A stretch of DNA of 64,000 bases, taken from contig JACKCT010000007.1 of the NCBI GenBank assembly GCA_020633895.1, positions 1 to 64,000 of the forward strand, given 5' to 3'. The stretch's first letter is position 1. Every line of letters starts with the position of its first letter. Below the pieces are notes generated by a model that did not search any database, was not told where the DNA came from, and saw only the letters and a list, made by a program, of their open reading frames with translations. This document shows positions 8,372 to 17,623 of this stretch, piece by piece. Origin of the DNA: Deltaproteobacteria bacterium (GTDB taxonomy: Bacteria > Lernaellota > Lernaellaia > JACKCT01). A program made the position numbers and the translations under genes.

Positions 8372-11300
8372 TTGAGCGACATCATGAATAAGACAGCCGA
8401 AACACGCCCGAAATTACCTTCCCGTCCTGCAACTGCAGTCGGTCGAGCGGAGCGAATAACGAATCACGTGGAACTATTTACGCGTATCTTGAAAAACGCG
8501 AAAGCGAATACACCGAATACGTACTCGATTGCCTTTATGGGGCCGTTTTCTTCCGGAAAATCAACACTCATCAACCATTTGATTCGGTACCAGCTTCTGC
8601 CCGCACAACTCGAACCAACACAATGCCCTCCCATTCGAATCTCCTATGGAAATTCTGGTACCGTCACCGTAAAGGGCGAGCCGAAGCATTTTCAATCTGT
8701 CAATACTCTGAAAAAATACCTACTCAATATCGATGCAAGCCATGTTGAGACCATTGACGTGTCGTTCCCCCTTCCACTGCTTCGTCACGGCATCCAGATC
8801 TACGACGTCACGGGTCTGTTCAGCCCAGAACCCAGCCACCAAAAAATGACCGAGCATTTTTTGAATTCGGTCGCTGAAGACATCGACCTCCCGATATTTC
8901 TATTTCCAGCGTCTCCTTTGACGAGAGACAATTTGGAATCAATTCAAGGACTGATCGCGCGGAAGAAAACTCCTATTGTTGCCATGTCCCGCGTCGACCT
9001 CTTGGAAGACGAACAAATCCAGTCATTGAATGAGGAAAATACCATATTACTCCAAGAAATTGGGCTCGAATCGCCCCCGCTTCTATTCACATTGGACACG
9101 GCCTCGTGGCAGTACTACATTTACCCCGACATCACTAAACTCGATTGGCTATTCGACTCGATCAACCGCGAATTGGCAAAACAGCGTCGCTTGCTGGACT
9201 TTAATAGTCTCGTGCATGGACCTTTCCATGATTGGCACGAAAACGAGACGAAGCTCGTGGGAGAGCCCCTCTCTGACGATACGACGCGTCGCGATTGGGA
9301 CCAGGCGAGCGAACAACTGAAACAGAATTTCAACGATCTAAAAAGTGACCTTGAGCAACGAAGTGAGACGATTGAGATAGACTTACCCAGTGTCCTTGAA
9401 ATCTTTCGATCCCACGCTGTGTCATTGAAATGGCTGAATAGTTTGGACGACCTGGTTCGCTCTTGGAGCAATATCAACTTTCGGCGTGGTATCTGCTTGA
9501 ACGTCGCTTTCGATTCACGCGTAGCCAATCTAGTAGAAATTCTTGAGTTGGGTGTTTTTGCAACCATCATAGACGCCTACGAAAGGGCCGCGGAGCGCTC
9601 GAAGCACCAACTCCATGACATAGGGATAGATTGCACCGCAGATCATTTCTCAACAGACGATTCACATCATTCGTTGCTTTACGAACATGTTTCGGAGGCA
9701 CTCCTCGGGTTACCCCCACTTCCAGCTCCGCCTGGTCGGCGCAGATTGCACAATTTGCCTGTTGTCCGCCGTCTAGTATGGCATAGGTCACTCAAGCGAA
9801 GCTTAACCTGGCTATTTCAAGCAAGAAATCAACTACCCATACTTTTAACCGAATCCGTATTACCCGTCGGCGAACGGCTTCTGCTAGCGAGCATCGAGAA
9901 GACTCGCAGCAATTGGTTTCGTGAGATGCGATTTTCGCTCATTCAAAAAGTCGATCGAGCCCACGCAAGCGCGGGCGAAGCCGAATCCACTCTCGTCGCC
10001 GCAATAGAGTTGGAAAGCATCAATGAATCCAAAAGATCACGCAAGGAGCTGCTTCGATCTACGCTGCAATTTATGGAAAAGGTTAGAACTCAATGGGCGA
10101 TCCAGACGAACGAGCTTTCGGGCAATTTCGAACCAGTAGCGGCGCCGATTCTTTCGAAAAAAGAGAGGGCACAAATTATCGCCCAGTACCCCTCTAGAAA
10201 TCGCACTTCGCAGCCGCGTCAAGTGTCTGAACCATCCAATGTCGATACAAAGTCGATTCAAGCGCAACCTCAAGAGACCAAAAGTAAAAACTGGGAGGAA
10301 TTTCAACGTATTCGAGCGGACCTAGAGAAGCTCATACATCAGGCTCTCGAGTCATCGGTACAGGATAAGATTGATCAGCATTTTCAGGATCGACTTACGG
10401 AACTTCAAACTAGACTCCAAAATACGGAGTTCTCAATCGCGGTTGTTGGCGAAATAAAACGAGGCAAATCGACAGTTCTCAACGCATTGATGGGATTCGA
10501 AAGAGAAGTTCTACCGACAGATGTCAATCCTGAGACGGCGCGACTCATCAAGATTCGATTCAGTCATATCCCAGGAGCAATCGTCCACTTTTCAAACGCA
10601 GCACCAGCGTCAATCCACCTTGATGAATTAAGGACCTACGTTTCCGCCCAAGCTAGCAAGAAAGACCTTGAAAAAACACTCTATGCGGAAGTCGGATGGA
10701 CGTCCCCGCTACTCCAAGACGGCATTGAACTCGTTGACACGCCTGGGCTCAATGATCCGAATCTTGAGCGAGAGCAGATCACGTTGGATCACCTCGGCAA
10801 AGCTCAAGCGGTTGTCTATCTGATCAACAATTTTGGCGGACCCACACAGGGTGACATCGATATCCTGCGACAACGTATTCTGTACCAGAATGGGATTCGT
10901 GGGATTCTTTTCGTCATGAATAAGTTCGATGAAATTGCCAACCATCCCGAAGAGGCTGTCCAAAGAATGCTAGCGCGCTCCGAACAACATATTCGATCTG
11001 CGATCGAATCCCTCTCAATTGGCAAGATGGATTCGGATATTCGTATATTGCCAATAGCCGCCCGTCGAGTTCGACACTCCGGGAATAACCCGAACGGGGA
11101 TTCGATATACTACGACTTGTTCAACGAGTTCCGACAGGCCCTATTGGCTACGCTCATCGATCGACGAGGACGCATTGTTTTGGAAAGCACCCATGATATG
11201 CTTGTCGGAGACATTATACGTCCAATACTCAAGCAATACTTAGCCCGCAAAAATATCCTTGAAACTGATGGAGCTGAAAAGAAGAGAATGATCCAAGAAT

Positions 11301-12076
11301 ACGAAAATCGTCTGAAGCAGCTCGCTGTCGAGATCGAAGTCCTCGATAAAGGAAGAGCGAGAACACTAACCGATGTAGAACAGCAAATCCGAGGTCATGC
11401 TGAGTTACTGCGTAACGATATTCACTCGGACTTAGTCCTGGGGTCGGACGCGATTACGCGAGAAGGTGGCACGTATCGACTTACTTACAATTTCGTCAAA
11501 CACTTCAACGGGAGACTAACGGCTTTACGAGCTAACCTCGCGAGCTTTGCGACAGATACGATCGAGAAAAGCGTGCAGGATTTCAGAAATCAACTCGACA
11601 AAATTTCAAACAAGGCCTTGGGGCATGGCGAAAAGAACACACCGTCCAGGTCGAATTTTGTGCTAGAATCATCGCTGCCGTCCATTAGCGCTAATAAATT
11701 TGAGGCGTACGTTCCCAGCCGTGGCCGAATCGAAGAGATTATGCACTTTATACGTAGCATCTTCTTAGGCGACTCGGATGAATCCAAGGCACGGCAGAAA
11801 ATCCAGAGCAAGATGAATGACGACGTCAACGAGCTTTTATCCAATCTAAGTCGCGCAGCGTCCGAGGAGGCTCGAATTTACTTTAAGACGGTAACGGACG
11901 ACCACGTCGAAAACGCCAACAAGCGGGCCACCATTTTTCTTGCAGAGATCCTCGATCTGAACAAGTCCGGCAGCAACGATGCAGACGAATTGACGAAGAT
12001 TGCAAAACAGATTAATCAGTTCGAGGGCATTCTCGATCAATCCAACAATCTCCGCGAAAGGATTACGCGGCTATGA
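8372..12076 (+). CDS. tandem dynamin-like GTPase, LeoBC/Eleos-like
   Basis: A 1234-aa protein with two dynamin-type GTPase domains. The first has P-loop GPFSSGKST (57-65), but its G3 is DVTG (145-148) instead of DTPG and its G4 is SRVD, so it is divergent. The second is canonical: GEIKRGKST (693-701), VDTPG (788-792) and NKFD (850-853). Long helical regions follow each domain, as in bacterial dynamins, and no transmembrane helix is obvious. The frame opens with TTG at 8372; an ATG at 8384 is an alternative start and the Shine-Dalgarno signal is weak. The stop overlaps the next GTPase gene (ATGA at 12073). A long tandem GTPase followed by a ~600-aa dynamin matches the layout of the Eleos anti-phage system (LeoBC plus LeoA), but assignment is by architecture only. 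GC is visibly lower than in the rest of the window. Confidence 0.75.
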   Translation: MSDIMNKTAETRPKLPSRPATAVGRAERITNHVELFTRILKNAKANTPNTYSIAFMGPFSSGKSTLINHLIRYQLLPAQLEPTQCPPIRISYGNSGTVTVKGEPKHFQSVNTLKKYLLNIDASHVETIDVSFPLPLLRHGIQIYDVTGLFSPEPSHQKMTEHFLNSVAEDIDLPIFLFPASPLTRDNLESIQGLIARKKTPIVAMSRVDLLEDEQIQSLNEENTILLQEIGLESPPLLFTLDTASWQYYIYPDITKLDWLFDSINRELAKQRRLLDFNSLVHGPFHDWHENETKLVGEPLSDDTTRRDWDQASEQLKQNFNDLKSDLEQRSETIEIDLPSVLEIFRSHAVSLKWLNSLDDLVRSWSNINFRRGICLNVAFDSRVANLVEILELGVFATIIDAYERAAERSKHQLHDIGIDCTADHFSTDDSHHSLLYEHVSEALLGLPPLPAPPGRRRLHNLPVVRRLVWHRSLKRSLTWLFQARNQLPILLTESVLPVGERLLLASIEKTRSNWFREMRFSLIQKVDRAHASAGEAESTLVAAIELESINESKRSRKELLRSTLQFMEKVRTQWAIQTNELSGNFEPVAAPILSKKERAQIIAQYPSRNRTSQPRQVSEPSNVDTKSIQAQPQETKSKNWEEFQRIRADLEKLIHQALESSVQDKIDQHFQDRLTELQTRLQNTEFSIAVVGEIKRGKSTVLNALMGFEREVLPTDVNPETARLIKIRFSHIPGAIVHFSNAAPASIHLDELRTYVSAQASKKDLEKTLYAEVGWTSPLLQDGIELVDTPGLNDPNLEREQITLDHLGKAQAVVYLINNFGGPTQGDIDILRQRILYQNGIRGILFVMNKFDEIANHPEEAVQRMLARSEQHIRSAIESLSIGKMDSDIRILPIAARRVRHSGNNPNGDSIYYDLFNEFRQALLATLIDRRGRIVLESTHDMLVGDIIRPILKQYLARKNILETDGAEKKRMIQEYENRLKQLAVEIEVLDKGRARTLTDVEQQIRGHAELLRNDIHSDLVLGSDAITREGGTYRLTYNFVKHFNGRLTALRANLASFATDTIEKSVQDFRNQLDKISNKALGHGEKNTPSRSNFVLESSLPSISANKFEAYVPSRGRIEEIMHFIRSIFLGDSDESKARQKIQSKMNDDVNELLSNLSRAASEEARIYFKTVTDDHVENANKRATIFLAEILDLNKSGSNDADELTKIAKQINQFEGILDQSNNLRERITRL

Positions 12077-13851
12077 GTTCAGATACTCTAGCTATTCTCA
12101 ACCGTCAACGTAACCAACTGTTGGATATCGCCCATCGTTTCAACATCGGTAATTCGTGGATCGAGGCTCTTATCGACTATCAGGGCGACAAACTAAAAGT
12201 TGTCGTCGTTGGGGAATTCAGTACGGGAAAAACAACCTTCGTCAATGCACTCGTTGGTGAGTCTATTCTGCCGATGGACCTTTCTCCGACAACCGCGCGA
12301 GTCACCAGACTCCAGTATTCAACCGAACCCTTTGTTCGCCTTCACATGGACGATGGTTCGAAACGCGACGCCGCCCCAGGCGCCGATAGCCTCGCATCCT
12401 TAAGTCTTATGGATGACGAACAAACGGACCTGCGGGATGTATCGTGGATCGAAGTTGGCTGGCCAAGTCCAATATTGCAGCACGTCATACTGGTAGACAC
12501 ACCAGGCGTGCACGACCTCTCGGACCTTTCGCGAGAAATGTCCTATTTGGTGATTCGCCAGGCCGACGTGGTTCTTGTTTGCTTTCGCCATCCGGTGAAT
12601 CGCACTTTGATTGAATATCTCCGGCAACATGTTCTTCCTCTTGATCACCACAAATACATTTTCCTGCAGAATATGAGTGATCTTCTTCCCGGTATCTTGG
12701 ACGAAGCGATTTCTTCGAATCAGGCCACATTGCGGCAAGCGCTTGATCGCGACGAAATCAACCTGATCGGGATCGCCTCAAAGGAACTACTGCAAAAAGC
12801 TATTCCATCCTCCGACAACAACCACCAGGCAACACAAAACCCTAACATTCTAGAAACAATTTTAGCAATATCTGACGAGCGTAATGTATTAATCCTCGGC
12901 TACCGCAAGCTCCTATGGAATGCCCGCAACGCGGTTCATGACGCACTTGAGCTGGAATTAGAAACGCTGACTCGAACCAAAAGCGAGGTTTTAAACACGA
13001 TTGCGGCGTTAGAGACGAGTATCTCCGAGAGCGCCACCGTTCGTGCTCAGCTGGGCACGCATCTCAAATCGTCCCTCAACGAGGTAGTTGGACTTTTGGA
13101 GGAGGAGATCGACCGGATCGCCTCCGAGATCCGACGTGACGCCGAGCAAACGGTTGCGACATACGACGGAACGCTCGAAAACCTCCCACTTATTCTATCC
13201 GAGAAGGTCAGCCTTCGAATCGCAGCTTGGCAAAGCTCTGGGAGAGCGAAACTAGAACGACGAGTCAACCAAATTGAAGAGGATCTTAATCGACGCCTGC
13301 TGCAGACCCTTGAGGAAAACCTTGGCGACGGCAGACTCGAACAAATCATCGCTCAAGACACCACCACTGAAATTATCCGGGTGTCCCTAGTTGACTCCAA
13401 CATTCTTGAGCACATTGCCCAAAAAGGTGGAGGTTCAAACCTCGTGGCGTCAATGTCCGTTGGGATTATGGCGGGAGGTCTTGGATCCGCGATACTTGGA
13501 GTTGCGATGCCGCTCATCGTTCTTCCTGTTTCGGTGCTTATGTGGCACTCATTGAGCCAAAAGCGTGGGGCAATCAAGCAAGAGATGCTCGCATCCGCGC
13601 TAAGCGAACTCGCTCAAAGCATCTCTGATGCCAAAGAGAAACTCTATACTATTCAAAGTGAGATAGTGAGTTCTTTTGACCAGCGAGTGGAGACGGCTCA
13701 CCAGCACTGCATTGAACGGTACAAGTCAAAGCTGTCAGCAGCCCAAGCTAATGAATCCGCTATCGATGACAGCGTTCTCAAGGAACTCCGTGAGGCTTTG
13801 GATTTCCTCGACTCGATGGAGATCAACCACATCGTTACACAATCTGACTAG
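12073..13851 (+). CDS. dynamin-like GTPase with C-terminal membrane segment, LeoA-like
   Basis: A 592-aa dynamin-family GTPase. The P-loop is GEFSTGKTT (47-55), with a TT switch residue pair in SPTTARVT and G3 VDTPG at 141-145. The G4 position reads LQNMSDL rather than a clean N/TKxD, so nucleotide specificity may be relaxed. A helical stalk follows. Residues about 457-492 form a glycine-rich hydrophobic hairpin (SVGIMAGGLGSAILGVAMPLIVL), which fits a membrane paddle, and the C-terminus is helical. The start overlaps the stop of the tandem GTPase by 4 nt, so the two proteins are probably made together and may work as a hetero-oligomer on membranes. Size and order are like LeoA in Eleos systems. 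The role in phage defence is inferred from the architecture and the surrounding island. Confidence 0.75.
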   Translation: MSSDTLAILNRQRNQLLDIAHRFNIGNSWIEALIDYQGDKLKVVVVGEFSTGKTTFVNALVGESILPMDLSPTTARVTRLQYSTEPFVRLHMDDGSKRDAAPGADSLASLSLMDDEQTDLRDVSWIEVGWPSPILQHVILVDTPGVHDLSDLSREMSYLVIRQADVVLVCFRHPVNRTLIEYLRQHVLPLDHHKYIFLQNMSDLLPGILDEAISSNQATLRQALDRDEINLIGIASKELLQKAIPSSDNNHQATQNPNILETILAISDERNVLILGYRKLLWNARNAVHDALELELETLTRTKSEVLNTIAALETSISESATVRAQLGTHLKSSLNEVVGLLEEEIDRIASEIRRDAEQTVATYDGTLENLPLILSEKVSLRIAAWQSSGRAKLERRVNQIEEDLNRRLLQTLEENLGDGRLEQIIAQDTTTEIIRVSLVDSNILEHIAQKGGGSNLVASMSVGIMAGGLGSAILGVAMPLIVLPVSVLMWHSLSQKRGAIKQEMLASALSELAQSISDAKEKLYTIQSEIVSSFDQRVETAHQHCIERYKSKLSAAQANESAIDDSVLKELREALDFLDSMEINHIVTQSD

Positions 13852-13938
13852 ATGCGATCGTTCGCCGCTGTCTAAATTCTCAAGATACGGCGCCTGTCCT
13901 TGTGGCCGTTGAGGAAAGACCACCTGCCAATCCAGGTA

Positions 13939-15270
13939 CTATCTAAGATGGTAGCGCTCCTGCTTCTTCACCAGGATTTCGAGCGCCTGGGATAGCTTCC
14001 TCATTTCCGTCGATATATTTGCCGGCGGGATTCCGACCTGAGTGACGAGTTCGAAGGTCTCTTGGGTAGCGAATAAGATATCCCTGCCATCCTCGTCGAA
14101 GTTTCTCGGATCAGACATCCCGAACTCTATACGCCGAATCTTGGCCTCCACATACTCGGTTTCTTGTTCCGTTCGCCATTTGTATTCTTCCCAAATTGCC
14201 CTTCGGTTTACGTCGTTTCCTGAAAGGATCTGTGCCATTCGGTCAAATTTTCGTTTCATGATCTCCAACTTGATCAATGCTTCGCATTTGGCTTTCTGGA
14301 GAAGGGTTTTCAACGCGGCCTCTACGCTATCTTCTTCGTCCGCGCACAAAATGTTGGCCTTCAGAAATGAAGCGAATCGGCGACCTCGATTTGCACCCAC
14401 GGCCGTACCGACCAGGCCACCGACCACGATTCCGTAGGGCCCAAGTACCGAGCCAGCCAATGCAAACGCTTTGGCACCCGCGACTCCACCCGCAATGCCA
14501 CCAGCTGTGTCCATCAAAATATTGTGAATCGCCCCTGTCTTGTCTGTTTTTCCACGAACCAGCGCGAGAGTGTTCTTCGCTGTGGCAATCGTTAACGCAA
14601 TCATCGGAATTTCAAAGTCGAGAATCTCGATACTCGCATCAACGCTATCCTGAGTCGCTTCTTTAACCTGAGCATGAATCAGCGTGGGAATTGGGATGAC
14701 ATTCTCGTAATCCGCAAATTCCTCTGCCAAATCCGCGTTGACGTAGACCGGAATATCCGGGTATCGCTCCAAGTGCTCGTACACACCTTCGGGACTTTCC
14801 AGATTCTTGACTTGGCTACGAACCCCATTAACGATTAGATCAAATCCAGCTTGATTTGAGTCTTCAGGAAATTCAACTTCATGGCCTTGGGATTGCAGGT
14901 GTTGTGCAGCAATTCGCTCCGCAACGTAGCCATGAAGCTGATTAAGATTGCCCATATCGGTACCGTTGGCGACTCCCTGAAGTCGGTCCTGGGCATAGCT
15001 CGCTAGCTTGAAAGGATCCGCTAAATCTTGTGCACGCGCGAAATCGATGCCCTCCAGAACCGTTGGGTCAACGCGACTCACATCGTAGAGGAGGTCGCCG
15101 ATGGTCAAGCCAGCCAGCGCCGCGTCTTCTTTTCCTATCAACTGGTGCTTGGGGCCTGCCGATAAAAAGCTGGCGAGTCGCTCGGCGTCTGAACGTTCGA
15201 CGACAGGGGTCTTGAGCAATTCTGCTATGCTTCGATCCCCTAGTTCCTGAATCCGTTTTTCAATATTCAT
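13939..15270 (-). CDS. predicted PD-(D/E)XK nuclease fused to glycine-zipper membrane segment
   Basis: A 443-aa protein of no named family that I know. Residues 1-100 are helical. Residues 110-200 carry the layout of a PD-(D/E)XK nuclease: a helix QLHGYVAERIAAQHL with E118, then GFDLIV with D144, then SQVKN with Q153 and K155 on the next strand. This E...D...QxK pattern is used by several restriction-type and Mrr/RecB-like nucleases. Residues about 253-296 are a Gly/Ala-rich hydrophobic hairpin (GGIAGGVAGAKAFALAGSVLG and on) ending in RGRR, a glycine-zipper membrane insertion motif. A helical C-terminus follows. It lies 11 nt after the YaaW-like gene, convergent to the dynamin pair. A DNA-cutting effector tethered to membrane is inference. 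Confidence 0.6.
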   Translation of the reverse strand: MNIEKRIQELGDRSIAELLKTPVVERSDAERLASFLSAGPKHQLIGKEDAALAGLTIGDLLYDVSRVDPTVLEGIDFARAQDLADPFKLASYAQDRLQGVANGTDMGNLNQLHGYVAERIAAQHLQSQGHEVEFPEDSNQAGFDLIVNGVRSQVKNLESPEGVYEHLERYPDIPVYVNADLAEEFADYENVIPIPTLIHAQVKEATQDSVDASIEILDFEIPMIALTIATAKNTLALVRGKTDKTGAIHNILMDTAGGIAGGVAGAKAFALAGSVLGPYGIVVGGLVGTAVGANRGRRFASFLKANILCADEEDSVEAALKTLLQKAKCEALIKLEIMKRKFDRMAQILSGNDVNRRAIWEEYKWRTEQETEYVEAKIRRIEFGMSDPRNFDEDGRDILFATQETFELVTQVGIPPANISTEMRKLSQALEILVKKQERYHLR

Positions 15271-15281
15271 AGTCGTCGAAC

Positions 15282-16241
15282 CTAACTGTTGCCGGCCGAT
15301 GCAGAAAGCCGCGATCGATTGTAGACCAGCAAAAAATCTCGGACCTGCTCATCATTTCGTTCGCCCATCGCGGAGTTAGCTAAGGCTTGCGTCACCAAGA
15401 CCGGTGTTAGGCCATCCCGGATCTTACGGTTACCACGCGACGTAAGCCAATAGCCAAATACAAGAAACGCGGGGCCGATAATCAGAGGATTGGCCAAGAA
15501 AGCCATCATTGACGTTAGCGTCGTATAAGCGGCGAACGGAAGTGTAATCCCGATGAGCCCGGTGACCGTGGCCAGAACTTGCATCGCCACCATGTACGCG
15601 GAGAATCCGGCCACCTCAACGACCACAGCGAATGCGGCGCCAAGGCTTCCGGTGACAATAGCCTTACGCACGGCCTCATTGGTCAGTCCATCGACATTCA
15701 GCTCATCTTGAAGTCGTTTTTTTTGATCCTCGGGAAGCTCACCAATTCCTTTTCTGATGGCTTCCACGATCTTTTCTTGGGACTCCCGGTCTTGCTCTTC
15801 AAACCGATTCTGCAGATCGTCAAAAAGCTTTTTCAGGACGTGCGAGGCCATTTCATTTGCAGATGTTCCGTTAAATTCCTTGTCGGTTTTCCTTAAGGTC
15901 ACAATTGCTTTTGCCACAATATTCTTACCTAGATCATCGAAGTCACCGGCCGTCATCGATTGGGGTAACGGGACTTCAAGGTGCTCAGCCAGCTCCACCA
16001 GCATTGTCACTCGAAGCTCGTCAGGAGATTTCGAGTTTTTTAAAACAAGGGTTTCTGTTTCAATCTGTCGCTTGAGCAGATCTTGTTCTTCCCACCATCC
16101 GGAAATCTTCTTCCACATTACGTTCCATAGCTTCATGTTGCCCCACATCGCGAGTTGCGGGGCAATCGAGTCAGGATTTTGCCCTAATATTCCGATAGAG
16201 AATTGGTTCTTAAGCATAAGGATCCATTCATTGAGAAGCAC
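15282..16241 (-). CDS. YaaW/UPF0174-like membrane protein
   Basis: A 319-aa protein whose N-terminal ~180 residues are soluble and helical, with LAEHLEVPLPQSMTAGD. Residues about 195-275 form three or four hydrophobic helices (VVEVAGFSAYMVAMQVLATVTGLIG, then NPLIIGPAFLVFGYWLTSRGNRKIRDGLTPVL). The order of a short helical domain, a glycine/threonine-rich membrane segment and a conserved tail running into the C-terminus resembles the YaaW/UPF0174 family; I am moderately sure of this. It is the first gene of a two-gene - strand unit with the PD-(D/E)XK protein. YaaW-like proteins are often carried with mobile and defence genes, but have no settled function. An EEQDRESQEKIVEAIRKG stretch may be a coiled coil. 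Confidence 0.5.
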   Translation of the reverse strand: MLLNEWILMLKNQFSIGILGQNPDSIAPQLAMWGNMKLWNVMWKKISGWWEEQDLLKRQIETETLVLKNSKSPDELRVTMLVELAEHLEVPLPQSMTAGDFDDLGKNIVAKAIVTLRKTDKEFNGTSANEMASHVLKKLFDDLQNRFEEQDRESQEKIVEAIRKGIGELPEDQKKRLQDELNVDGLTNEAVRKAIVTGSLGAAFAVVVEVAGFSAYMVAMQVLATVTGLIGITLPFAAYTTLTSMMAFLANPLIIGPAFLVFGYWLTSRGNRKIRDGLTPVLVTQALANSAMGERNDEQVRDFLLVYNRSRLSASAGNS

Positions 16242-16505
16242 ATATTAGTGTTGGTGACCTTGACCTACCCCTGGTTACGGTACCAGTTCCTATGAGAGTC
16301 CGGCAAGCAGCTGGGGGCGGAGGGGCGAAGAAGCAATTGAAGCTCGGTCATCATCAGAGTCCGGCTCGAATGCGTGCCCTTGTCGCCGTCTCGGAATCCG
16401 AGCTTTTGGCGTGCGCCCCGGGCGCCTAGTGGTCTCTGAGCCACGCGGTGCTCCTAGTCGTTTAATCCGTGTTCAAGTCAGTCGACGCCTCGGTGCTATG
16501 CCGTT

Positions 16506-16772
16506 CTAGCTGTCTCGCGCGGCCCTCTCGCACATCCATTTGTCAACCTCCGAAGTCTTGAACTTCCAAAGGACGCCCGTCTTGCGGTCTGGCTGAATCA
16601 CCTGCTCGATCCAGAAGTAGGCCGAGTCCTTCACGACTCCTCGTCGCGAGGTGATGGCGTCGACGTTGACACGCGGTTCTACGATCCAGGGCTGGCCCAA
16701 CTTGGGACGTCCCAGTCGGGCAAACGCGAGCAATTTCCAGAACGATAATGAGAACGGTGGAGAACCTATCAC
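16506..16772 (-). pseudogene. decayed excisionase-type helix-turn-helix gene
   Basis: The last ~45 residues keep the signature of HTH_17/excisionase proteins: KDSAYFWIEQ for the recognition helix, then GVLWKFKTSEVDKWM for the wing and final helix. In intact relatives this is preceded by a clean first helix such as SVEEVAxYLGV. Here that region reads VEPRVNVDAITSRRG, a poor match, and the upstream sequence to the start is not family-like. No good ribosome site precedes it. I read it as a remnant or rapidly diverged copy of a regulator. An overlapping frame (16543-16860) on the same strand is a shadow. A short functional gene cannot be excluded. Confidence 0.4.
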
Positions 16773-16912
16773 GGGTCATGCCTGTCATTAATATCCGGCC
16801 ACTTTGGGCAAATGACTGAGATCCGCCGACAACTGCTGGGGAAAGATGATTCGCCGTCACAGTAAGTCAGCGGTGTTCGTAGACTTGGCTGGCAGTGGCT
16901 GAGTTTCGCGAG

Positions 16913-17623
16913 CTACTTCTTCGTATCTTCTCCGTGCGAATCTACTGCCTGTTCGCGACCGTGTCGATTGCGCGGTTTTGACCACGCCGTCTCGATTTCT
17001 TCAATTCGGGCTTCGAACTTCTCTCTCGCGTCTTCTCGACCCCAACCTCCTGCGAGAAGCATGTCATAGCCCGTTTCCATATGGCGAATATGTGCATGCG
17101 AAGCAAGGTGGACCGAGCTAGGATTCAACTCCTTCGCATCAGCTGCACGACCAACACGTCCGCTGTATTTCATGCAAGCATGCTCCGCGATTTCGATTTC
17201 GCGCCCTGCGGGACAGCTCGGATAGAGCTTGCGGATTTCTTCTGTAAATCGTTGAGTGTACTCCTCATCGATTATTTCACGGCGTCGATGGTCGCGTTCC
17301 CTTCGAGCCTCGCGGGGATCAGCATCCGAAATGCAATCTTGCTGAGCCCGTTCTAGGGCGGTATCTTCGACGAGTAGGCCTTGCCGTTCGGTTCGCTGTT
17401 TCGATGGGTTGGATTTCAACACTTCTGCCCACAGCGTTGAGTACTTCTTTGCTCGTCGTGTCAGGGCGCTATTACCGGTGGGAAGAAAGACCAAGTGACT
17501 CAGTTCGACGCAGTCAAGGCAGTGCGGCTTTCGTTTGAGGTCCAGCCAAATTCGATCGCCCTTCTTCAGATTTTCACCACACTCTTCGCATGTGGTGTCC
17601 CATTTGGACAAATGTACCTTCAT
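16913..17623 (-). CDS. DUF2293 domain protein with N-terminal zinc ribbon
   Basis: A 236-aa protein from the ATG at 17623; a TTG at 17710 would add 29 residues that look non-coding. The N-terminus has two CxxC pairs (CEEC and CLDC), a likely zinc ribbon. PTGNSALTRRAKK follows, typical of the segment before DUF2293. The DUF2293 domain itself is visible as IRKLYPSCPAGREIEIAEHAC, then SGRVGRAADAKEL, then VHLASHAHIRHMETGYDMLL. The function of DUF2293 is unknown. In bacteria it is a small, probably nucleic-acid-associated protein. It is a single gene between the decayed HTH and the regulator at 18089, and it shares the mixed composition of the island. Confidence 0.75.
   Translation of the reverse strand: MKVHLSKWDTTCEECGENLKKGDRIWLDLKRKPHCLDCVELSHLVFLPTGNSALTRRAKKYSTLWAEVLKSNPSKQRTERQGLLVEDTALERAQQDCISDADPREARRERDHRRREIIDEEYTQRFTEEIRKLYPSCPAGREIEIAEHACMKYSGRVGRAADAKELNPSSVHLASHAHIRHMETGYDMLLAGGWGREDAREKFEARIEEIETAWSKPRNRHGREQAVDSHGEDTKK

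Noticed and set aside
13852-13938. Hairpin terminator at the convergent junction of the dynamin and nuclease genes
   Set aside because: Only 5-bp stems (ACCTG/CAGGT and ACGGC/GCCGT), too weak to call.
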